This document shows positions 1 to 5,823 of a DNA stretch of 7,388 nucleotides, one piece after another (position 1 is the stretch's first letter; every line of letters begins with the position of its first letter). The stretch is taken from the NCBI GenBank assembly GCA_017354095.1, contig JAFMRP010000224.1:1-7388 (forward strand). Reading direction: 5' to 3'. The DNA comes from Ktedonobacteraceae bacterium. Lineage in GTDB: Bacteria; Chloroflexota; Ktedonobacteria; Ktedonobacterales; Ktedonobacteraceae. The position numbers and the translations under genes were made by a program. Under the pieces are notes generated by a model that made no database searches, had not been told where the DNA came from, and saw nothing but the letters and a program-made list of their open reading frames with translations.

Positions 1-85
1 GCAGTCTCCATACGCCACGATAATTTTGAAAACATCACAGGACGACATCCTGCATAACCATCAGAAAAGTAAGGAGAATCAACGT

Positions 86-196
86 ATGAACAAAGCAAAA
101 CGAGTTGCATGGCAAAAACATCGTATCAAGGCCAAAAAGCGCAAGGAAAAGCAGAGACAGGAACAAAAAGCCGGGATGGCTGCATCCAAACGCTAA
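86..196 (+). CDS. 36-residue very basic mini-protein, possibly ribosome-associated (bS22/mS38-like)
   Basis: A short open frame of 36 codons with ATG start and TAA stop. Its start is supported by a good Shine-Dalgarno, AAGGAG at 71-76, nine bases before the ATG. The product has 15 Lys/Arg out of 36 residues against only two Glu, plus a single Trp (W9) and a K-H-R core (residues 11-13) followed by a dense Lys/Arg run to about residue 24. The last eight residues are small and less charged. There is no signal peptide or membrane segment. Such composition fits a small RNA-binding or ribosomal protein. The K-H-[RK]-x-K-x-K-K pattern recalls the AURKAIP1/COX24 family, which includes mitochondrial mS38 and mycobacterial bS22; this is a resemblance from memory, not an alignment. 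It lies 40 bp upstream of the pucR-like gene on the same strand and could be co-transcribed with it. That this is a real gene is fairly likely because of the RBS and composition; the function is tentative. Confidence 0.65.
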   Translation: MNKAKRVAWQKHRIKAKKRKEKQRQEQKAGMAASKR

Positions 197-216
197 AACG
201 CCTCGTGTGCGTCGAA

Positions 217-227
217 ATGCATTGCAT
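217..227. promoter_or_regulatory. Short perfect dyad just upstream of the pucR-like start
   Basis: ATGCA-T-TGCAT is an 11-base perfect inverted repeat (5-bp arms, one central base) ending nine bases before the regulator's ATG. Its position would suit an autoregulatory binding site or interference with ribosome loading. The arms are short, so chance is a real possibility, and no -35/-10 pair was recognised around it. Confidence 0.25.
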
Positions 228-236
228 GTGTGAGTT

Positions 237-1874
237 ATGAGCAGTACACCTCCAACAACCTCATCGGCTTCCGTCCGCAATATCCTTACCCTGCTTACCT
301 CACGCGACGCACAATTAGTAGCAGGCGCGGGAGGATTAGAGCATCGTGTGACATGGGCGTGCCGGATGCGTGTACGCCTGCCCGCCTTTGATCTTTTACA
401 AGGCGGCGAGCTCGCGCTGTTGAAACTGGAACGGCTGCGCAGCCTCGATGAAACATTGCCCCACCTGCTGACTACCTTACATAAGGCGGGCGTGGCCGCG
501 GTCGCCGTGGCGGCTCAATCCGAAGATGCCCTCGGCGACGAGTCACTGGCTATCGCCGATCAACTGCATATCCCCCTTATACTTCTACCCACCTCCGCGC
601 TGCTGGAAGAAATCGAACGCGAGGTGATTACCTTTGTCGTCAATTTCCGCGGCGAGATCGAACGCAAAGCTACGGAAATCGCTCAGCAACTGATGGAACT
701 CAGCGCCCAGGGCGTTGGTATCCAGGGGCTGTGTGAGCGCCTTGCCGATAGCAGAGGCAAGTGGGTGGTGGTGCAGGATGCCGAACAGCATGTACGCCAC
801 CAGGCCGCTCCGTCTGGCGCCGACCTCCTTTTGCTGCCTTTCCCACTGACGGACGAGTGGCTCAGAATGCAGGGCCTGGCACGCGTGAGCGAACCCATTC
901 TGATTCGCCATGAGGTGGTTGGCTACCTCTCTTTGCTTGGCCAGGAAAGCGACTTCGATTACCAGGAACGCATCATCCTGAGCAAAGTAGCCTCCATTCT
1001 GAAGATCGAATTCGCCCGCGAGCGCGAACGCAGCGAGGTCGAAAGTCGCTACCAGGTGGAGGCATTTACCGATGTGCTGCAAGGCAACTATCAACAGCCC
1101 GAGGAGATGCTGACCCGCGCCCGCTTACTGGGTTTTGACCTCACCGTGCCACAGGTCGTGGTGGCATTTGAACCGGCTGGCGATGAACACGAGAGCAACT
1201 ACCCCGCCGGCACACAGACGGGTTGGGGACGGCGTATCCGCGACGAACTATTGCGGACCTGGCCTGGATGCTGGGTGCTGGCCGAGGCTCGGCGCGTTGT
1301 CGCCCTCCTCCCCCTCGTATCCCTGAGCGGCGATATAAGCAACGAACGTGAGCGCGAGGATGAAATCTTAACGCGTATGGAACGTGTACACACCCGTCTG
1401 CTGGCCCAGCAGCATAATGGCGCTGGCCTCCCCCTTTATTCCTGCGGTATCGGGCGGGCCGCGATCAAACTGGATGCCATTCCGCAATCGTTCCGCGAAG
1501 CGCAGCAAGCCCTCGAAATCGGTCGCCGCCTCTTCGGCGAGGGCAAACTGCATTCCTTTGCCCGGTTGGGAGTCTATCGCCTGCTCTTCCGTCTCGATGG
1601 ACAAAGCGAACTCGCCGAGTTCTACCAGGAAACACTGGGAACCTTGCTCAATGGAGATACACGCCATGATGGGACGCTGATCGAGACGCTGGAGAGCTAC
1701 TTCCGTTGCAATGGCAATCTGAGCGAAACAGCACGTGCCATGCACCTGCACCGCAACTCACTACTCTATCGCCTGGAACGCATCGAAGTGCTGCTCGGGC
1801 GCTCACTCGAAGACGCGGAACTTCGCCTCAATCTGCAAATCGCGCTGAAGATCCACCACCTGCACAGGCGCTAA
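237..1874 (+). CDS. PucR-family transcriptional regulator (PUCR - GAF-like - CdaR GGDEF-like - HTH_30)
   Basis: A 545-residue cytoplasmic DNA-binding regulator. Residues about 12-125 match the PUCR N-terminal domain: a helical start (SVRNILTLL), a G-L-E-x-R-V-T-W segment at 33-40, and L-Q-G-G-E-L-A-L at 54-61. The usual L-T-T-G after GGEL is replaced by L-L-K-L, so the domain is somewhat divergent. Residues about 140-265 have a GAF-like pattern and end in a charged helix (FARERERSEVESRY). Residues about 272-440 correspond to the degenerate GGDEF-like domain of the CdaR/PucR group, with C-G-I-G-R at 403-407 and the following S-F-R-E-A-Q-Q-A-L helix. The C-terminal PucR HTH spans about 481-540, with the core NLSETARAMHLHRNSLLYRL. 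An in-frame TGA two codons upstream makes ATG 237 the most 5' start possible, and it places the PUCR domain correctly. No good Shine-Dalgarno precedes it, so initiation may be weak, coupled or leaderless. PucR relatives control purine, amino-acid or sugar-acid catabolism; the ligand cannot be told here. Confidence 0.93.
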   Translation: MSSTPPTTSSASVRNILTLLTSRDAQLVAGAGGLEHRVTWACRMRVRLPAFDLLQGGELALLKLERLRSLDETLPHLLTTLHKAGVAAVAVAAQSEDALGDESLAIADQLHIPLILLPTSALLEEIEREVITFVVNFRGEIERKATEIAQQLMELSAQGVGIQGLCERLADSRGKWVVVQDAEQHVRHQAAPSGADLLLLPFPLTDEWLRMQGLARVSEPILIRHEVVGYLSLLGQESDFDYQERIILSKVASILKIEFARERERSEVESRYQVEAFTDVLQGNYQQPEEMLTRARLLGFDLTVPQVVVAFEPAGDEHESNYPAGTQTGWGRRIRDELLRTWPGCWVLAEARRVVALLPLVSLSGDISNEREREDEILTRMERVHTRLLAQQHNGAGLPLYSCGIGRAAIKLDAIPQSFREAQQALEIGRRLFGEGKLHSFARLGVYRLLFRLDGQSELAEFYQETLGTLLNGDTRHDGTLIETLESYFRCNGNLSETARAMHLHRNSLLYRLERIEVLLGRSLEDAELRLNLQIALKIHHLHRR

Positions 1875-1932
1875 CACCTGTCTCGTCGTACCTCCCATCC
1901 GTCCAATCTACCTCTCTTCTACGCTCTTCCTG

Positions 1933-3033
1933 TTACCCGTCAACCCTTATCACACGTCCACCGGTAGCCTTTAGTAGCCGGTCTCGTATCGCCATACCCA
2001 GACCCCGCTCCTCAAAGTTGCGACAAAGGATAATCTGTGCCCCCGATTCCTCAAGCACACGCAGGCCAGCGAAGAGCCGCGTCGCGATCTGCTCCGGCGT
2101 ACTGCCGAGCGAATAGACACACGCACCGCTTTCGTGAAACGTGGCAATATCTTCGTCAGCAACCAGCACTCCAACCCGTTCACCCTGCTGCTGGCGGCGC
2201 ACCACTTCCGCTAGCATAGCAGCACGCATGGCGGCTGGCGTGCCCTCAAACAGAAAGGCCGGAGTAGCTGGAGCATAATGGATCAGCATCTGTCCCGGCG
2301 CTTTTTGAGCCTCGTGCTCAAATCGCGCTTTGCGAGGAGCCGGAGGTCGCGTCTCGGGCAGCACGCTTCGCAACTCCTCCAGGCTGATGCCCCCGGGCCG
2401 CAGAATGGTGGGAACCGCTGCACACAGGTCGAGGATGGTTGATTCTACCCCTACTGCACAGGGACCTCCGTCAAGGATCAATGGCACACGGCCACGCAGG
2501 TCTGTGTAGGCATGTTGTGCCGTGGTTGGGCTGACATGCATGAAACGGTTGGCGCTCGGCGCGGCGATGGGGAAGCCAGCAGCACGAATGAGCGCCAGGG
2601 CCACTGGATGGCGTGGCATGCGCACGGCAACGCTGGGCAGCCCCGCCGTAATCAGCCCTGGCACGCGCGGACCCGCGGGCAGAATCAGCGTCAGCGGCCC
2701 GGGCCAGAAGGCGTGCGCCAGCTTCTGCGCTGCCTCTGACGCTTCCCCTACCAGTAATTCTAGCTCGCTTTCATCGGCAATATGTGAGATCAGCGGATCG
2801 CTGAATGGCCGTTCCTTGGCGGCGAAAATCCGTTCGCTGGCTCGCGCGTCGAGCGCATTCGCGCCCAGCCCATAGACCGTCTCGGTCGGAAAGACAACCA
2901 TCTCGCCCGCGCACAATAGCCGCGCTGCCCTCTCAATAATGGCCGGTTCAGGCTCTATAGCATTAATCTGAATGATTTCAGTCTCTCGCTGCATTGCTCT
3001 TTTGTACCATCTTCCCCGCCAGAGGTCAAGCAC
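1933..3033 (-). CDS. tsaC: L-threonylcarbamoyladenylate synthase, Sua5-type long form
   Basis: A cytoplasmic enzyme that makes threonylcarbamoyl-AMP from threonine, bicarbonate and ATP, the first step of the t6A modification at position 37 of ANN-decoding tRNAs; TsaD and partners then transfer the group. Length is 366 residues, typical of the two-domain Sua5 form rather than the short TsaC/YrdC. The YrdC domain covers about 25-215 and shows P-T-E-T-V-Y-G-L-G (49-57), the K-x-R motif as K-E-R (73-75), S-A-N (160-162) and G-V-E-S-T-I (195-200), then L-R-P-G-G-I-S. The Sua5 C-terminal domain covers about 240-365, opening with A-P-G-Q-M-L-I-H-Y-A-P and ending with G-L-G-M-A-I-R-D-R. The start chosen is a GTG at 3033, with a well-placed AGAGG; the alternative ATG at 2994 (residue 14) keeps every domain but lacks a well-spaced ribosome site. 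It follows the GH15 gene by 84 bp on the same strand and converges on the pucR-like gene. It is housekeeping, probably not functionally linked to the sugar genes. Confidence 0.95.
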   Translation of the reverse strand: MLDLWRGRWYKRAMQRETEIIQINAIEPEPAIIERAARLLCAGEMVVFPTETVYGLGANALDARASERIFAAKERPFSDPLISHIADESELELLVGEASEAAQKLAHAFWPGPLTLILPAGPRVPGLITAGLPSVAVRMPRHPVALALIRAAGFPIAAPSANRFMHVSPTTAQHAYTDLRGRVPLILDGGPCAVGVESTILDLCAAVPTILRPGGISLEELRSVLPETRPPAPRKARFEHEAQKAPGQMLIHYAPATPAFLFEGTPAAMRAAMLAEVVRRQQQGERVGVLVADEDIATFHESGACVYSLGSTPEQIATRLFAGLRVLEESGAQIILCRNFEERGLGMAIRDRLLKATGGRVIRVDG

Positions 3034-3039
3034 GCTTTT

Positions 3040-3044
3040 CCTCT
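3040..3044 (-). promoter_or_regulatory. Ribosome binding site supporting the GTG start of tsaC
   Basis: On the - strand AGAGG lies six bases before the GTG at 3033. This spacing favours the GTG over the ATG at 2994, whose nearest purine-rich block (GGGGAAG) is about 16 bases away. Confidence 0.5.
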
Positions 3045-3058
3045 TCTCCCAAAAACAT

Positions 3059-3075
3059 CCTCCTATTTTTATATA
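3059..3075 (-). promoter_or_regulatory. AT-rich -10-like element and orphan AGGAGG in the tsaC leader
   Basis: In the 84-bp gap behind the GH15 gene the - strand reads TATATAAAAAT and then AGGAGG (3064-3059). TATATA/TATAAA could be a -10 box for tsaC, but no good -35 hexamer lies 16-18 bases upstream (the best, TTTCCG, is 19 away and matches only half of the consensus). The strong AGGAGG is 25 bases from the tsaC GTG, so it does not serve that start. No terminator hairpin for the GH15 gene was found here, so read-through from GH15 into tsaC is possible. Confidence 0.25.
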
Positions 3076-3117
3076 CTGTGGTTGTCGGCAAAAGCGGAAA
3101 GTTTGGACAGTCAGGTC

Positions 3118-5541
3118 TTATGGCGTTGGCGTGGGCGTCGCTGTATTGCCATGCTGCCCGCTATCTCCATTCTTCGTCTTGTGCGGATGGAGCACGTAGC
3201 GGTCATAGGTGAGTGGGATCATATCCGCAGCAGAGTGTTGCGACGCCGAGACCAGCAGGGTAACGTATTCTGCCATGGCCCAGTTGAGTGGGTTCATCGA
3301 TTTGGTGGGTGCGCCAGGCGTAAAATTGGCGCTCGCCGTGCCGTCCCAGATCTGTTCTGGAATCATGCCGGTGCCGTTTGCTGCTGCCAGGATCGCGCTC
3401 AGATAGGGTTCAGGATCGCCTTTAGCTGCTATCGTATACATGCCACGCTCTCCACTGAGCAGAGGCCAGAGCCTCCCCTTGCCATTGCCATCGAAATCGC
3501 TGCCATCAGCATGCTCACCATAGTTGTCATGATTGTAACGGAACCAGTAAAGATGCCCATTCAGATTCTCCCCCAGCGTCGTGTCAACGACTGCGAGGGT
3601 CGAGGTGATATAGGGCGAGTTCGCTGGCAGCACACCCTGCCGTACCAGTTCCAGGAAGCTCGTGTCAACAATTTCGCGCTTATCATAAGAACCGCCATGA
3701 TTGGCAAGAGAGATAAAAGACCCTTCGTTAGGCTTGCCGTTGTCATCAATGTGCTCGAAGTAGCCGATTTTGCTCAGTGACCCGCTGGTCGTATAAGTCC
3801 ACTTGACGAGATTCCGCTGATAGGTATCCGCAGTATCCAGATAGCGTTTTTCACTTTTCGTGTCCTGATTAATATGCGCGATATCGGCAGCGCAGATCAG
3901 GCCGCTGATTTCAGCGGCAATGGTCGCGGGGCTATAACCACTATTTTCTTCCCAGCGATCCTGGGCGGTGATCGGCCCATGTGCTACGATGAAATCGGCC
4001 ACCGGCTTGATATGCTGTAGATAATTCTGCTGGTCCATGACCCCGAGCTTCCAGGACAGCATGATCGGAAATGCCTGCTGGTCCATCTGAATGGCTGTCC
4101 AGTGGGGACTACCATCGACAAAGCTGTTCTGCGGAAAGTGACCATCAGGCAACTGCTGTTTGGTGAACAGCCACTGGAGCGCGCGTTCGGCATCGGTTGT
4201 GTCTCCAGCCAGGATGAGCGCGCTGGCAATATGATAGAGATCGCGCGCCCATACTACATGGTAGCCGTCGATATCCTCATCGCCCCGCGACTCTCCCCAG
4301 GGATCTCCTAGCCCGGCCACAAATGTTCCGGTCTGCTTGTCCTGTGATGCTTTGAGAACGTTGAGCGCCATGTAATATTCCTGCTGGCGAGCCTTCTGGA
4401 TGGCAGGCGTCGTCCCCACGGCAGGTGGCCGCTTCAGACTGTCATCGAATGTCTGCCATTGCGAAGTGTACGTCTCCAACTGTACCGACGTATAGGTACT
4501 GGAGTTCTGTTGCTGTTCAGGCTTTGCCTGTACGTCAGGATTTTGCAGCTGCGCGGCGCTCTGCTGCTGCGCCAGCGAAGTCAGGGTGTCAGAAAGTTCT
4601 TTCTGCGCGTTGATGCTGGCGGTGTTGCTGCCGGTGTTCTGCCCAAAGGCCAGGACAACATCAAAGCTGATGCTGTCCTGGGTCGTGGTATTTATCTCAC
4701 CGTCATTGGTCAGATCGAGCAGGCCGATCTGTGCGGTGTTGCCTCGCTGCGCGCTCTGGTAGCCGTAATTCATCGTATAGTCAGGACATTTATCGGTGCC
4801 ACAATTGGAGGTGCTCTTTAGATCGGTCAGACCATCGTTGAAGCGCACAAAGCCCGAACTCATCATATCTGGCTGGAAGGGCAGCGAGGTCGCGAGCGCG
4901 CTGGCATAGTCGCGCGTGGTGTCAGTGGTAACGAGCGTAGGACGCCCGGCGTATGTCTCCGAATAACTGCTGTTGTGGTCGCCCGAATTGTGAATAGCAG
5001 GATCATAATAGACGTAAAGAAGATAATCCGCAAGTTTACCCGTCAACACTTTGAAGGTGACGTGCTGGATCACAGCATCGCGTGTTGGATCAGTATAAAT
5101 TGTCTTGGTGATCTGATAGTTTTTACTTTTCGCGGTATTGACGGTGTTCCAGGCCAGGGTGTGCTCTTTATACAAGCTGGTATGCGCGTCAGTGTTATTC
5201 ACTTCTTCATCCAACCAGCTATGGGTGCGATCGCCGATAAGAAATTGCAGCATGGTACTATTAGGCGTATCAACCGTGGGAAAATAAACAGTGCTGATAA
5301 CACCGTGGTAGCCGGTGAACCAGACGTTGCTGCTGGTGCTGGCTGAAGTTCCCAGAAATGCATTGTTTGAAGGAGCCCAGGAGGATGATGTCCAATTACC
5401 ATCAGGCGCTCGACCGGTGGCAAGCGATGGAATATATGGCCCCCACAAATAGCGGATAGCGAGCAGGACAATGGGAAGTAAAATAATAATAACCAGGGCC
5501 GTTTTTGATAGCGTTTTGCGCTGCTTTTCGGAAAAGAGCAT
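3118..5541 (-). CDS. Membrane-anchored GH15 glucoamylase / glucodextranase-like glycosidase
   Basis: An 807-residue inverting exo-acting alpha-glucosidase of family GH15, expected to release beta-glucose from non-reducing ends of alpha-glucans outside the membrane. Residues about 14-31 form one hydrophobic helix after a basic N-terminus; no signal-peptidase site is obvious, so it is probably membrane-anchored. Residues about 45-305 resemble the bacterial GH15 N-terminal beta-sandwich (V-W-F-T-G-Y-H-G at 73-80, Y-D-P-A at 179-182), followed by a Gln-rich linker (about 310-365). The (alpha/alpha)6 catalytic domain covers about 385-765. W-A-R-D (431-434) corresponds to the subsite -1 Arg-Asp, D487 sits in Q-M-D-Q-Q-A-F-P-I, R-W-E-E (529-532) carries the likely general acid E531, and P-E-Q-I-W-D carries the likely general base E729. 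By family knowledge these equal E179 and E400 of Aspergillus glucoamylase. A hydrophilic tail ends in A-T-P-T-P-T-P without a carbohydrate-binding module. The start has AAGGGGG (5555-5549) seven bases upstream. The exact substrate (starch, dextran, maltodextrin or trehalose) cannot be fixed by sequence alone. Confidence 0.93.
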   Translation of the reverse strand: MLFSEKQRKTLSKTALVIIILLPIVLLAIRYLWGPYIPSLATGRAPDGNWTSSSWAPSNNAFLGTSASTSSNVWFTGYHGVISTVYFPTVDTPNSTMLQFLIGDRTHSWLDEEVNNTDAHTSLYKEHTLAWNTVNTAKSKNYQITKTIYTDPTRDAVIQHVTFKVLTGKLADYLLYVYYDPAIHNSGDHNSSYSETYAGRPTLVTTDTTRDYASALATSLPFQPDMMSSGFVRFNDGLTDLKSTSNCGTDKCPDYTMNYGYQSAQRGNTAQIGLLDLTNDGEINTTTQDSISFDVVLAFGQNTGSNTASINAQKELSDTLTSLAQQQSAAQLQNPDVQAKPEQQQNSSTYTSVQLETYTSQWQTFDDSLKRPPAVGTTPAIQKARQQEYYMALNVLKASQDKQTGTFVAGLGDPWGESRGDEDIDGYHVVWARDLYHIASALILAGDTTDAERALQWLFTKQQLPDGHFPQNSFVDGSPHWTAIQMDQQAFPIMLSWKLGVMDQQNYLQHIKPVADFIVAHGPITAQDRWEENSGYSPATIAAEISGLICAADIAHINQDTKSEKRYLDTADTYQRNLVKWTYTTSGSLSKIGYFEHIDDNGKPNEGSFISLANHGGSYDKREIVDTSFLELVRQGVLPANSPYITSTLAVVDTTLGENLNGHLYWFRYNHDNYGEHADGSDFDGNGKGRLWPLLSGERGMYTIAAKGDPEPYLSAILAAANGTGMIPEQIWDGTASANFTPGAPTKSMNPLNWAMAEYVTLLVSASQHSAADMIPLTYDRYVLHPHKTKNGDSGQHGNTATPTPTP

Positions 5542-5593
5542 TGATATGCCCCCTTGCTTCTTCTATCTACAATATGGCGATCAATCAAGGTTG

Positions 5594-5618
5594 CTCAGCG
5601 TAACAGGCTTCTGCTGAG
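5594..5618. repeat. Imperfect stem-loop in the GH15 leader
   Basis: CTCAGC (5594-5599) and GCTGAG (5613-5618) form a 6-bp inverted repeat with a 13-base loop, within the leader of the GH15 gene on the - strand. The stem is short and no following T-run makes it a terminator. It may be an mRNA leader structure or chance. Confidence 0.2.
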
Positions 5619-5636
5619 ATGGTCTGTTGCTCGTGA

Positions 5637-5656
5637 ATGCCTGGTACACCAGGCAT
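5637..5656. promoter_or_regulatory. 20-bp dyad, candidate operator upstream of the GH15 gene
   Basis: ATGCCTGGT and ACCAGGCAT are perfect 9-bp inverted arms separated by two bases (AC), about 95 bp upstream of the glucoamylase start. The core TGGT-N2-ACCA is the spacing seen in operators of dimeric repressors, especially GntR-type ones; the family guess is an inference. The centre is not the CG expected of classic LacI-family sites. On the - strand a -10-like TATATG (5659-5654) overlaps the edge of the dyad, which would suit repression, but no good -35 box was found. The two-base centre and the lack of a T-run argue against a transcription terminator. Confidence 0.5.
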
Positions 5657-5776
5657 ATACTGAAACGAGTGTGAGTGCGGTTCAGTTGCTTTTCTACCCT
5701 GTTTCGGTAGGATGGTGTGAAATGAAGCGGGGCGTGGAGATGAGGCGACCAGACCATAACCGCTGGGAGCAAAGAT

Positions 5777-5811
5777 TTGACCGCCGCAAGATATTTGTGT
5801 GCGGCGGTCAA
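5777..5811 (-). terminator. Strong stem-loop ending the sugar ABC transporter operon
   Basis: A perfect 12-bp inverted repeat (TTGACCGCCGCA at 5777-5788 and its complement at 5800-5811), GC-rich, with an 11-base loop, begins 12 bases past the permease TAG. In the - direction the stem is followed by AATCTTTGCTCC, a weak T-run, so it may be a less canonical intrinsic terminator or a 3' end that protects the transporter mRNA. It separates the transporter genes from the GH15 gene, which suggests that GH15 has its own promoter or depends on partial read-through. Confidence 0.7.
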
Positions 5812-5823
5812 TGATAAAGCGTG

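Noticed and set aside
26..58. TTGAAA and CATAAC as a -35/-10 pair for the basic mini-gene
   Set aside because: The spacer is 21 bases, too long for a normal housekeeping promoter, and the -10 matches only four of six positions.
35..280. 81-residue hydrophobic open frame on the - strand
   Set aside because: Antisense to the basic mini-protein, which has a good ribosome site; the hydrophobic look comes from reading Lys-rich codons backwards (AAA/AAG becoming TTT/CTT).
585..1094. 169-residue open frame on the - strand
   Set aside because: Lies wholly antisense to the PucR-family gene, whose domains are clear; no recognisable motif of its own.
3082..3780. 232-residue open frame on the + strand
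   Set aside because: Antisense to the GH15 gene with its catalytic motifs; amino-acid pattern is not protein-like.
4550..4575. CTG-rich run resembling a microsatellite
   Set aside because: It encodes part of the Gln-rich linker of the GH15 enzyme and is only a few units long.
5694..5710. CTACC / GGTAG inverted repeat with a 7-base loop
   Set aside because: Five-bp arms without a T-run on either strand; expected by chance in a gap of this size.
5554..5814. Overlapping open frames on both strands in the gap between the permease and GH15 genes
   Set aside because: They run through the stem-loop and the dyad, show no family likeness and no good ribosome site; the region is better read as regulatory.
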